Below, piece by piece: positions 50,467 to 58,835 of a DNA stretch of 64,000 nt (positions are counted from its first letter, which is position 1; each line of letters opens with the position of its first letter). The position numbers were made by a program, and so were the translations under genes. The stretch covers positions 186,001-250,000 of the forward strand of contig QUKC01000001.1 of NCBI GenBank assembly GCA_003481005.1, in the 5' to 3' direction. Below the pieces are notes generated by a model, which had not been told where the DNA came from, did not search any database, and worked only from the letters and a program-made list of their open reading frames with translations. The stretch comes from Firmicutes bacterium TM09-10 (GTDB lineage Bacteria; Bacillota; Clostridia; Lachnospirales; Lachnospiraceae).

Positions 50467-51519
50467 TTACAGCGCCCGTGTCGATTCCTGTTCCAGCAAT
50501 TCTCCCGGAAAAATCTTATGCTGATGACTGCTTTTGCCATCCAGCAGATCAAAAAGATGATGGACAGATTCTTCTGCAATTTCCCGGATCGGCTGACGGA
50601 TCGTCGTCAGGGTCGGATTGTAATAGCTGCACAGCTCAATTCCGTCAAAGCCCGCAACAGAATAATCCTGCGGGATCCGTTTTCCCGCCTCTGCGATCGC
50701 CCGACAGGCTCCCACTGCCATCGTATCTGAAAAAGCAAACACTGCCGTAAACTCTTTTCCTTCATCCAGCAGCTGTCGGGTCAGAACATAACCGTTTTCC
50801 ATACTGTAGGACGGAAGCTTCGGATTCATATAGCAGATCAGTCCCTCATCCGGCTCGATTCCCTGTTCCCGAAGTGCCCGCAAATATCCCATCAGACGCA
50901 TCCGACCGATGCTGACGTCTTCTTTTTCCGCAGCGAGCACCGCGATTTTGCGGTGTCCCAGTCGGATCAGGTAATCCGTCATCCGATATCCTTCTTTTTC
51001 ATCGTCAACCGACAAGGTGGAGTAATTATCATGCCGGATTCCGTCCGGTCCTTCTCCGACTGTTGAGAGAATAAACGGTATCCGCAGCTTACTCAGCTTT
51101 TCTTCTGAATGGACAAAATGTCCCCCCAGAAAGATCAGACCTGCCAGACGTTTTTCCTTTACCAGCTCCAGCGCCACATCAACCTCATCCTCATCCGATT
51201 CAACGTGCCGGATCACCATGGAATACTTCTTCTTTTTGATTTCATCCTCCATGATCTTGATCGCTCCGGCAAAAAACGGGTTTGTTAATCCCTTCACAAG
51301 CACAGCGATACACTTTCCGTCCGTCCGCTTCAGATACCGTGCACTGTTATTCGGAATATACCCATACTTCTGAATGATGCCCATTACCTTCTGCTTCGTT
51401 TCAGGATTGATATCCGGATGGTTATTGATCGCCCGGGATACTGTGCTTACTCCAACGCCGCACATCCGTGCAATATCTTTAATTGTGATCTCTTCCATCT
51501 CTCTGTTTTCCTGCTCCAT
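50467..51519 (-). CDS. LacI family repressor of transporter 2
   Basis: A 350-residue regulator. The helix-turn-helix is TIKDIARMCGVGVSTVSRAINN, with hinge NNSARYLKR. The sugar-sensing domain follows (AVLVKGLTNPFFAGAIKIME, AVFAFSDTMAVGACRAI, VAGFDGIELCSYYNPTLTTI). I keep the ATG at 51519. A second ATG seven codons later (51498) is possible. Its gene lies just downstream of transporter 2 with its own promoter. The likely target is the 20-bp palindrome upstream of that transporter's binding protein. Confidence 0.92.
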   Translation of the reverse strand: MEQENREMEEITIKDIARMCGVGVSTVSRAINNHPDINPETKQKVMGIIQKYGYIPNNSARYLKRTDGKCIAVLVKGLTNPFFAGAIKIMEDEIKKKKYSMVIRHVESDEDEVDVALELVKEKRLAGLIFLGGHFVHSEEKLSKLRIPFILSTVGEGPDGIRHDNYSTLSVDDEKEGYRMTDYLIRLGHRKIAVLAAEKEDVSIGRMRLMGYLRALREQGIEPDEGLICYMNPKLPSYSMENGYVLTRQLLDEGKEFTAVFAFSDTMAVGACRAIAEAGKRIPQDYSVAGFDGIELCSYYNPTLTTIRQPIREIAEESVHHLFDLLDGKSSHQHKIFPGELLEQESTRAL

Positions 51520-51584
51520 TACTTCTCTGCCCTACCATACTTATTGTTTCGACCGCAATTTCAAAGTTTCGCGTTTTCTCCGAC

Positions 51585-51613
51585 ATTTTATAGGAAAACC
51601 CCTGTAAAGTCAA
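51585..51613 (-). promoter_or_regulatory. Promoter of the second lacI gene
   Basis: On the minus strand TTGACT (51608-51613) and TAAAAT (51585-51590) are separated by 17 bases. Confidence 0.7.
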
Positions 51614-51630
51614 AACAATCACAAAATTGC

Positions 51631-51670
51631 AAAAAGCCGTCCGGCTGTTTGCAGTAGCCGAACGGCTTTA
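51631..51670 (-). terminator. Terminator of transporter 2
   Basis: AAGCCGTCCGGCT and AGCCGAACGGCTT form a 13-bp stem with one mismatch around a 9-nt loop. T runs follow on the minus strand. Confidence 0.88.
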
Positions 51671-51710
51671 TTCTTTTTTCTAAATATGTATTTTTATTCC
51701 GGTACGCAGC

Positions 51711-52550
51711 TCATCCTTTTACAGCACCAGCTACAACGCCCTCGATGATGTACTTCTGGCATGCCAGATAAAATACAATGATCGGAATGATGGCAAGCAC
51801 CAGGACGCCCATCATCGCCCCCATGTCGACAGAGCCATATCCGCCCTTCAGATACTGAACTGCGATGGGAACTGTTTTATACTTCGTCATATCCAGTACA
51901 AGATACGGAAGCAGATAGTCGTTCCAGATCCACATCGTCTGCAGGATTGCAACCGTAATACAGGTTGGCTTCATAATCGGCATAACAATTCCGAAAAAGG
52001 TCTGCAGCGGCGTACAACCATCGATCATCGCAGCCTCTTCAATTTCCAGCGGGATGCTCTTTACAAAGCCGCAGAACATAAAGACGGAAAGCCCTGCGCC
52101 AAATCCCAGATATACAATGACGATACCAAGCGGATTATTTAATTTCAGCATATCCGCAAGCTTGGACAGGGTAAACATTACCATCTGGAACGGAACGATC
52201 ATCGAAAACAGACACAGAAAATACAGCGCAGTTGTAAAACGATTCTTTACACGGCTGATATACCACGCACACATGGAGGTACACAGGATGATCACGCCAA
52301 CAGACAGCACCGTAATAAAGAGAGAGGTAAAGAACGCGTCAATAAAGCCGGTTCTCTGGATTCCCTTGATATAGTTTTCGATGCCGACAAACATCTTGTC
52401 CGTCGGAATGGCAAAGGGTTTCTTACTGATATAAGCCTTCTTTTTAAAAGAGTTAATCACAACCAGCGCGATCGGAAATACATAGGCAATGGAAATCAGG
52501 GTAAAGACCAGCGTAAAGATCCAGCCATGCTTTGCTTTTCTCACATTCAT
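51711..52550 (-). CDS. Sugar ABC transporter permease, MalG-like (transporter 2)
   Basis: A 279-residue CUT1 permease with six spans. The coupling loop is EEAAMIDGCTPLQTFFGIVMPIM, and the ending KYIIEGVVAGAVKG is typical. It starts in a TAATG overlap with the MalF-like gene. It is followed by a terminator and the second lacI gene. Confidence 0.94.
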   Translation of the reverse strand: MNVRKAKHGWIFTLVFTLISIAYVFPIALVVINSFKKKAYISKKPFAIPTDKMFVGIENYIKGIQRTGFIDAFFTSLFITVLSVGVIILCTSMCAWYISRVKNRFTTALYFLCLFSMIVPFQMVMFTLSKLADMLKLNNPLGIVIVYLGFGAGLSVFMFCGFVKSIPLEIEEAAMIDGCTPLQTFFGIVMPIMKPTCITVAILQTMWIWNDYLLPYLVLDMTKYKTVPIAVQYLKGGYGSVDMGAMMGVLVLAIIPIIVFYLACQKYIIEGVVAGAVKG

Positions 52551-53392
52551 TACTGCTGTACCTCCTTTCTACGTGTCAGCCAGTTCTGCGTCAATGCGAT
52601 CGCTGCTACCAGCAGGAAGAATACGACCGCTTTCGCCTGACCGACGCCCTCCCAGCCGGTACGTCCATAAAATGTACGGAAAATATTCAGCGCCAGCAGC
52701 TCGGACATGTTGGAGGGCTCGCCGTTTGTCAGCGCCAGGTTCTGGTCGAACAGCTTAAACGAATTGGTCAGGGTCAGGAATGTACAGATCGTAATGGAGG
52801 GCATTACCATCGGAATTGTCACGTTTTTCAAAATCTGTCCGGAAGTCGCACCGTCAATCTTTGCAGCCTCGATCAGATCCCCGGGGATATTCTGAATTCC
52901 GGCAATGTAAATGATCATCATATAGCCGATCTGCTGCCAGCACATCAGAATAACCAGTCCCCAGAAGCCATAGACGGAGGAATAGGTCAGTGTCCGGTTC
53001 ATATACAGCAGTACACCATTTAACAGAAGCTGCCAGATATAACCCAGGATGATACCACCGATCAGGTTCGGCATAAAAAATACTGTCCGGAAGATATTTG
53101 TCCCCCGAAATCCCTTTGTCAAAAGCAGTGCTACCGCAAATGCAAGCACATTGATCAGCACAACCGTCACAACTGTGAAAATCGCTGTATACCACAGGGC
53201 GTGTACAAATGAAGCATCTGTAAAAATTTTAAGATAGTTTGAAAAACCGATAAACTTTGCATCTGTTACCGTCGTGAACTTGCAGAAGGACAAATATACA
53301 CCCATCGCAAAAGGCGCAATAAATCCAAGGATAAATGCAAGAAATGTGGGCAGAACAAAAATCGGCCAATACCGTCTGATTGCTTTCTCCAT
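52550..53392 (-). CDS. Sugar ABC transporter permease, MalF-like (transporter 2)
   Basis: A 280-residue membrane protein with six spans. The coupling loop is IEAAKIDGATSGQILKNVTIPMV, and the conserved GIQNIPGDL precedes it. It partners with the MalG-like subunit. Its sequence is clearly different from transporter 1, so the two systems are not recent duplicates. Confidence 0.94.
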   Translation of the reverse strand: MEKAIRRYWPIFVLPTFLAFILGFIAPFAMGVYLSFCKFTTVTDAKFIGFSNYLKIFTDASFVHALWYTAIFTVVTVVLINVLAFAVALLLTKGFRGTNIFRTVFFMPNLIGGIILGYIWQLLLNGVLLYMNRTLTYSSVYGFWGLVILMCWQQIGYMMIIYIAGIQNIPGDLIEAAKIDGATSGQILKNVTIPMVMPSITICTFLTLTNSFKLFDQNLALTNGEPSNMSELLALNIFRTFYGRTGWEGVGQAKAVVFFLLVAAIALTQNWLTRRKEVQQ

Positions 53393-53505
53393 AATTTCCT
53401 CTCATTCTGCCGCTTTCGTGTTCTCTGCATCCGCACAGGCGGCATTGTTTCAAAACATCTGTAATTACCGCACGTGAAGCAAAAATCCCGTGCGTTAAAG
53501 GGAAA

Positions 53506-53526
53506 GGGCGGGCACATAGCCCGCCC
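53506..53526 (-). terminator. Attenuator hairpin in transporter 2
   Basis: GGGCGGGC and GCCCGCCC form a perfect 8-bp GC stem with a 5-nt loop between the binding-protein and permease genes. There is no T run. It probably raises binding-protein mRNA relative to permease mRNA. Confidence 0.65.
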
Positions 53527-53592
53527 TCTGATTATGATCCTCTTTGTTTGCCTGCATACTGAGCTTTGATGCAGGGCTCTTATACAGCTGAA

Positions 53593-55005
53593 TTATTCCG
53601 CATGTGCTGCGTCATATTCTGTCTTCCAGCCATCTACGAATGCGGTTACAACAGCATCCCAGTCGCCGGTGCCCTGAGCATACTCAAGCAGTGCGCTGCC
53701 GACGCCGTTTTTCCACTCTTCAGAAGGCATTGTGGTGAAGTTCCATGATACAGGTGTCTTACCAGCTTTGGTGTACTCGTCATTTGCAAGTACCAGCGGG
53801 TTCTGAGACTGATAACCGTCTTCAAAGGTCTTGAAAGGTGTTACAAAGCCCATGGTGTTTGCCAGAGCGTCACGACCGGTATCGCTGGTTACAACCCATT
53901 CCATGAAGTCCAGAGTTGCCTGGATATCAGCAGGATCTGCATTCTTGTTTACACACCAGTAGTTCTCGGAACCGGTGCACAGGCCCTGATTTTCTTCGCC
54001 TTCTGCGCCAATATAGATAGGAAGCATGCCAAGATCTTCATCTGCTACTTCGTTATCCTTGATGTCGTTGTAAGCCCAGGTACCATTCTGGTAGAAGACA
54101 GCTTCGCCAAGTGCAAATTCGCTGGCAGCATCTTCACCAGTCTTACCGGACAGCAGAGCCGGATCACAGGTAGAATCTGTGATGTAAAGATCGAAGATCT
54201 GTTTGTAGTTGTCCAGATAGGTTCCCTTGATAGCAGGAGAAGAGGTAATTCCGTCTGCCTTATATTCATAGTACAGAGGCAGGTTTGCCAGATGTGTCTT
54301 AAATCTCCAGTCAGAGGAGGAATCAAAACCGGTCGAAGCAAATGCACCTTCTACGCCAAGGTCATCCTTGTGAGCCTGAATGCCATCTGCAACTTTCTTC
54401 AGTGCTTCGAAGTTGTTCAGCTCATCGATGGATTTGATCTCTGCATCGTCCAATGCAAAATAGTCATTTAACAGTGCCTTGTTGTAGATCAGACCATATG
54501 TTTCAATTACATATGCAATACCCTGAACAGCGTCGCCATCCTTTAACACATAATCGTCTGACTGTACGTTCTTATAAACCTCGCTGTCCTTTAAGTCATA
54601 GCAATAATCCTTCCAGGAAGCAAGACCAACAGGACCATTTACCTGAAACAGAGTAGGTGCTTCTGTCTTTGCCATTTCGGACTTCAGAGTAGATTCATAG
54701 GTTCCGCTTGCTGCAGTTACAACAGTTACCGGTACGCCGGTTTCAGCGGTGTAATCCTCTGCAAGAGCTACCCAGTCATCTGCCTGCTCGGGTTTGAAGT
54801 TTAAGTAATAAACCTTGCCTTCGCCTGTGGCAGCAGCCTCTTCCGTTCCAGCCTCTGCCTCGGTATCTGCAGCTTCGGTCTTTTCCTCAGTTGCTTTCGT
54901 TTCTGCCGGAGCAGCTCCGGTATCTGCGGCAGTGCTTCCGCAGCCTGCAAGCATCGTTGTTGCCATTGCCGCACTCAGTAATACACTGATCAGTTTCTTT
55001 TTCAT
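53593..55005 (-). CDS. Sugar-binding lipoprotein of ABC transporter 2
   Basis: A 470-residue solute-binding protein. The lipobox is MLAGC (near Cys21), and an Ala/Glu/Thr-rich linker follows. The mature part starts GKVYYLNFKPEQADDWVALA, with conserved ALGEAVFYQNGTWAYNDIK-type segments of MsmE/MalE proteins (here FALGEAVFYQNGTWAYN). The ligand is unknown; no enzyme genes are in this operon. It is the first gene, behind the palindromic operator. Confidence 0.93.
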   Translation of the reverse strand: MKKKLISVLLSAAMATTMLAGCGSTAADTGAAPAETKATEEKTEAADTEAEAGTEEAAATGEGKVYYLNFKPEQADDWVALAEDYTAETGVPVTVVTAASGTYESTLKSEMAKTEAPTLFQVNGPVGLASWKDYCYDLKDSEVYKNVQSDDYVLKDGDAVQGIAYVIETYGLIYNKALLNDYFALDDAEIKSIDELNNFEALKKVADGIQAHKDDLGVEGAFASTGFDSSSDWRFKTHLANLPLYYEYKADGITSSPAIKGTYLDNYKQIFDLYITDSTCDPALLSGKTGEDAASEFALGEAVFYQNGTWAYNDIKDNEVADEDLGMLPIYIGAEGEENQGLCTGSENYWCVNKNADPADIQATLDFMEWVVTSDTGRDALANTMGFVTPFKTFEDGYQSQNPLVLANDEYTKAGKTPVSWNFTTMPSEEWKNGVGSALLEYAQGTGDWDAVVTAFVDGWKTEYDAAHAE

Positions 55006-55081
55006 AGCTTTACCTCTCCTTTTTTATTGGTGACAGGCGCTTTTCTTAGCGCATTTTCTGTCTGTTTCCATCCCGGAACTA

Positions 55082-55154
55082 TTCCCGGGAACGCTTCCGG
55101 AAACGTTTCCGGAATCTATGGTTGTATCTTACCACGAGGTAAACCATGCGGCAA
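55082..55154 (-). promoter_or_regulatory. Promoter and LacI-type operator of transporter 2
   Basis: On the minus strand TTGCCG (55149-55154) and TAAGAT (55126-55131) are 17 bases apart. Just downstream, at the expected transcription start, lies the perfect palindrome TTCCGGAAAC-GTTTCCGGAA (55095-55114). A second, overlapping dyad, GGGAACGCTTCC, lies at 55087-55098. The remaining bases of 55115-55334 show no gene. Confidence 0.75.
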
Positions 55155-55334
55155 TATCAATTTATTCAGATTGCATGTTTGTTTTTTAAGAACTTGCATA
55201 TTCTGTACAAGTTGCATATGCTTTCATCGAAGTGCCTGTGTGATCCCCTTCACTGACGACAAATAAGCTGATCTTAGGTACTGCACTGTCCACTCTGCAG
55301 GGTCAGCACACGACACAATACCCGCGTAGACGGC

Positions 55335-56141
55335 TTAAATCAGCCCGTAGTGCTTTAACGCGTTCGCGATTCCGTCCTCCAGAACCGGCGTGGTCCGGTA
55401 GCTGCAATACGGAAGGATCGTTTTGGAGCAGACCCCCATCGCAATGCTGTGGGGCACAGCCTCCAGCATCGGAATATCGTTTTCAGAGTCCCCAATGGCA
55501 TAACAGTTGTCCTTGGGGATTCCCAGTTTTTTCTGTAAAATGTGGATCCCCTCCGCCTTGCTGCAGCCTGTCGGAACGATTTCCAGATAATGCTCTCCCT
55601 GGGGCACTGCAGTAAATTCGTCTCCGATAAAGCTTCTCAGCTTATCCACCGGATCATCCGGACGAAGCAGGCAGAAAAATTTATCAAACACCACCTCACT
55701 GTCCTCTGGCCGCTCCGGCATATCCGGCACAGAGCAGTTCAGACTCTTAAAATTGGAAACCGAATTGCCAAGCTCCGGACTCATACAGCGGCTGTCATAA
55801 TACACATGCTCCTCCGCTTCAAAAAATGTCGGGATGCCGAGTCTGCGCAGCTCATATACGATTTCCGTACATTTTTCATGCAAAATGCTGTGGCTAAACA
55901 ACGTTTCTCCTTCATAATAAATATGTGTTCCGCAGCCGCATACCAGGCCGTCAAATCCGATTTCGCGGATTCTCGGCTCAATGCTCACCAGCGTCCGTCC
56001 CGTATTGATAAATGCCAGGTGTCCATTTTCGCGAAGTTTACGGATCGCCTCCACTGCACTCTGTGGGATCTGATGGGTCGGTCCATCGATCAACGTTCCG
56101 TCAATATCAAAAAATACAAGCTTTCTGTCTTTATTTTCCAT
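55335..56141 (-). CDS. Cof-type HAD phosphatase
   Basis: A 268-residue cytoplasmic protein. Motif I is FFDIDGTLIDG (catalytic Asp pair), motif II is INTGRT, and motif IV is AIGDSENDIPML, with the lysine of SKAEGI before it. The large C2-type cap (about residues 85-190) identifies the Cof/YidA class, which dephosphorylates sugar phosphates and other small metabolites. It overlaps the AlaX-like gene by 11 bases, so the two are co-transcribed. The substrate cannot be told. Confidence 0.93.
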   Translation of the reverse strand: MENKDRKLVFFDIDGTLIDGPTHQIPQSAVEAIRKLRENGHLAFINTGRTLVSIEPRIREIGFDGLVCGCGTHIYYEGETLFSHSILHEKCTEIVYELRRLGIPTFFEAEEHVYYDSRCMSPELGNSVSNFKSLNCSVPDMPERPEDSEVVFDKFFCLLRPDDPVDKLRSFIGDEFTAVPQGEHYLEIVPTGCSKAEGIHILQKKLGIPKDNCYAIGDSENDIPMLEAVPHSIAMGVCSKTILPYCSYRTTPVLEDGIANALKHYGLI

Positions 56142-57363
56142 CCTGTAAAACTCCTTCTTTTGTCAGATATTCCCAAATTGCTTTCTGCTCTGCTTTTACC
56201 TGTCCCTGGATCATTGGATTTTTCCCGCCGCCGCGCCCGCAAAGTGCCTTGTTGAACGCCTTGCCAAACGCCGAAACGTCCCGGTCAGATGCGCAGATCA
56301 CGTACTGATAACCATCTGCATCGCTACCATTAAATACTGCTGCAAATAAGACCTTCTGTGCCAGCTTATCCGCCAGCTTACGGACGTCCACTGTGCTCAG
56401 TCCCTGCTCAAACAGCACGCAGGCGCTGCTCCCGGTCTCTACGGCATCCACCTTTTCTTCCAGCAGGCGCAGCTTTAACGCGCCGAGCTCCTGTTTTAAA
56501 TCAGCCACCGTCTGCAGCAGTTTTTGGGCTGCTTTTGCGGTCTGCTCCGGCTTTACGGACAGCAATACCGAGATTTTCTGCGTGTTTTCGAATCGGCACT
56601 TATAATCTGCCAGTGCTTTTTCCCCAATCAGAATATCCAGCCGGCTTCCGCCCTTTGCATGCTCTGCAGAAATGACCTTGATAGGTCCGATCTCGCCTGT
56701 GTATTTCACATGCGTTCCGCAGCAGGCACACACATCCGCACCCGGAATCGTAACGATGCGGACCGCCCCGGTCAGCTCTTTTTTACTGCGGTAATCCAGC
56801 GTTGCAAGGATCTCCCTGTCCGGATACTCCGCCAGAATTTCTACATTCTCCAGTACCTTCTGGTTCGCCAGGTCTTCCGCCTCCTGAATCTGTTCTGCCG
56901 TCAGCGGTCCCGAAAAATCGATCGTCACACAGTCCTTTCCCATATGGAAGCCGATATTCGAATAGCCGTGGGTATGGCAGATGATACCGGAAATGATATG
57001 TTCTCCGGAATGCTCCCGCATATGCATCAGCCTTCTGTCCCAGTCAATGGTTCCATGCACGCAGCTTCCAACCTCCAGCGGGGCGCTGCACAAATGGAAA
57101 ATTATGCCGTCCTTTTCCTGTACATCTGTCACCCGGGCGCCGCCGAGTACACCGAAATCGCAGGGCTGACCGCCGCCCTCCGGATAAAAGGCGGTTCGAT
57201 CCAGAGCAACCTCCCAGAGTGGCGCATCCGGCCGCGCTGCTTCGCCAACTGCCGGCTGACCATTCACGTCTCGCTCCGTGCCTTCCTTCAACACCTGGCA
57301 GCTTACGACCGCCGCATCAAATTCTGTCAGATACGCATTCACATCATATAATTTTTCTGTCAT
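56131..57363 (-). CDS. AlaX-like alanyl-tRNA editing protein with DHHA1 domain
   Basis: A 410-residue protein related to the editing half of alanyl-tRNA synthetase. Zinc ligands are in HSGEH (His118, His122) and CCGTH (Cys214 or Cys215, His218), and DRTAFYPEGGGQPCD is the N-terminal core. A coiled-coil segment (about residues 265-305) and a C-terminal DHHA1-type domain ending near GRGGGKNPMIQGQ follow. This layout fits the long AlaX type, which hydrolyses Ser- or Gly-mischarged tRNA-Ala. The gene starts only 8 bases after the 94-nt repeat. The ribosome binding site (GAGCGAGAAAG) is weak. Confidence 0.9.
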   Translation of the reverse strand: MTEKLYDVNAYLTEFDAAVVSCQVLKEGTERDVNGQPAVGEAARPDAPLWEVALDRTAFYPEGGGQPCDFGVLGGARVTDVQEKDGIIFHLCSAPLEVGSCVHGTIDWDRRLMHMREHSGEHIISGIICHTHGYSNIGFHMGKDCVTIDFSGPLTAEQIQEAEDLANQKVLENVEILAEYPDREILATLDYRSKKELTGAVRIVTIPGADVCACCGTHVKYTGEIGPIKVISAEHAKGGSRLDILIGEKALADYKCRFENTQKISVLLSVKPEQTAKAAQKLLQTVADLKQELGALKLRLLEEKVDAVETGSSACVLFEQGLSTVDVRKLADKLAQKVLFAAVFNGSDADGYQYVICASDRDVSAFGKAFNKALCGRGGGKNPMIQGQVKAEQKAIWEYLTKEGVLQDGK

Positions 57364-57371
57364 CTTTCTCG

Positions 57372-57465
57372 CTCATTTCTGCGCACGCTTTTTGCGCATG
57401 TCGAGTTTGTGTCAAGTGCGCGCAGACACAAATCTCGCGATTGAAAAAGTCTATTTTTCAATCTT
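57372..57465 (-). repeat. 94-nt structured dispersed element, copy C
   Basis: A close copy of 26444-26537 with the same three stems and the same placement just ahead of a minus-strand start codon. Its distal end overlaps the last codons and stop of the Ham1-like gene (57451). Confidence 0.9.
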
Positions 57466-58098
57466 ATTCCTCATTTCGTGCTGCTTTAATGCATTCCGGA
57501 AAAAATCGCGCACGCCGTCTCCCTCTTCCTCCGGCATTGTAGCTTCTCCATCATAAAAGTGTCTGCCTGTCCGGTAATCTGCACAGATCGCATCCAGAGG
57601 AAAGCCTTCCATCCGCTGTGGCCGCTCCTCTGTCATCAGCCAGAATTTTTTCCAGTTCAGTGCACCGTCTCTGGCTTCATAAATTTCATTCTCAGAAAAA
57701 ACCAGGCAAATCGCGTTCTGATACTGTGCGACGCACCGCCCGCCAAACTCTGCGGCAATCTTCTTATAATATTTCCGCATCTGCTCATCCGTCAGGTTGA
57801 CACCGTTTACCCGCCGTACATGCACGCCCGGCTGACGCTCCTTGGGCAGTCCTTCTATATAAAGACCGCTGTCCTGTGAAAAAACCGGCTGCCCGCAGAT
57901 TCGGTAATATGCGAGGGCTTTCTGCCGCGCATTCTCCAGCGGGTCTTTCCCACATTCTTCTATCTCTCCCCAGCAAAATGGCAAATCCTTTAAACCGAGC
58001 AGGCGAATCTCCTGCAGCGTGCTCAGGTAATGGCGCATCAGATCGAGCTTCCCGGCGTTCCCTGTTCCATAAATCAACGTTGTTGTTTTCTTTTGCAT
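57451..58098 (-). CDS. Ham1-like non-canonical purine NTP pyrophosphatase
   Basis: A 215-residue protein starting at 58098 (MQKKTTTLIYGTGNAGK), after GGAG. The family motifs are GTGNAGKL at the N-terminus, DPLENARQKALAYY and VFSQDSGLYIEGL (catalytic Asp). The usual SARYAG stretch is replaced by PGVHVRRVNG, so it belongs to a divergent branch. The family removes pyrophosphate from ITP, dITP and XTP, which protects DNA and RNA. Its last residues (NKIEK-stop) lie in the repeat element. Confidence 0.85.
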   Translation of the reverse strand: MQKKTTTLIYGTGNAGKLDLMRHYLSTLQEIRLLGLKDLPFCWGEIEECGKDPLENARQKALAYYRICGQPVFSQDSGLYIEGLPKERQPGVHVRRVNGVNLTDEQMRKYYKKIAAEFGGRCVAQYQNAICLVFSENEIYEARDGALNWKKFWLMTEERPQRMEGFPLDAICADYRTGRHFYDGEATMPEEEGDGVRDFFRNALKQHEMRNKIEK

Positions 58099-58498
58099 TT
58101 TGTCTCCATTTGGCAGATAAGAATCTAAGATTCTGCCTCGCATGCGTATCATCACATGCGCAATTCAGTTTATTCTACCATATCCGTTCCAAAGCCGCCA
58201 CCAGGAAAAGCGTTTTGCAAAAAAGCCCGGCAATCATTCCAATTTTTGACCCGTTTTAAATTTTCTGCCTTTTCTGATTTTTATAGCTATTTCCTGTTAT
58301 ATTCTTTTTTTCATATTCATGTCTATCGTTTTTTCGACTTATTTATTTATTTTGCTGCATTACATCGTTTTTATATTTCATTTTTTATGCATATTTTTCT
58401 TAAATTTTCTTCAAAAAACACTTGTCAAAACTCGATCCATGCCATATAATATATCTTGTCGCTGAGCGATACAGAGATTCAGCGAAACAAAAGAAAAT
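58099..58498. other. Intergenic region ahead of tRNA-Lys
   Basis: About 400 bases without a gene. The part from 58250 to 58420 is very AT-rich and dominated by T runs on the plus strand. It holds the tRNA-Lys promoter at its right end and presumably the promoter of the Ham1-like gene at its left end. I see no hairpin or conserved RNA. Confidence 0.6.
58422..58450 (+). promoter_or_regulatory. Promoter of tRNA-Lys
   Basis: TTGTCA (58422-58427) and TATAAT (58445-58450) are 17 bases apart. Confidence 0.88.
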
Positions 58499-58571
58499 GC
58501 ACCGCTAGCTCAGTTGGTAGAGCACCTGACTCTTAATCAGGGTGTCCAGGGTTCGAGCCCCTGGCGGTGCA
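58499..58571 (+). tRNA. tRNA-Lys (CTT)
   Basis: A 73-nt cloverleaf. GCACCGC pairs with GCGGTGC, the anticodon stem CCTGA with TCAGG, and the loop CTCTTAA gives anticodon CTT, which reads AAG. The T-arm contains GGTTCGAGCCCC. No CCA is encoded. Confidence 0.97.
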
Positions 58572-58578
58572 CTAAGAA

Positions 58579-58620
58579 GCACTGTTTTTGAAAGCTTGAC
58601 TTTCGGGGACGGTGTTTTTT
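58579..58620 (+). terminator. Terminator of tRNA-Lys
   Basis: CACTGT and ACGGTG enclose GAAAG/CTTTC, followed by six T. Confidence 0.75.
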
Positions 58621-58835
58621 GTTCTCCTGTTTTCAGATACACATAAGAACATGATACCCTCTTCGATTCCTTTTCAGTTTATATTTCTTTTAGAATTTCT
58701 TTTCAATTCTTTTCTTGTAAATTTCCCAGGCCGGACGCATAATAAACTTAATCTGAAACGTTTTTAAGACACTATTTTTCCCGGACATCCCGACATGTCC
58801 GTGCCGTGCAGACAGCGCACAGAATGGAGACACCT

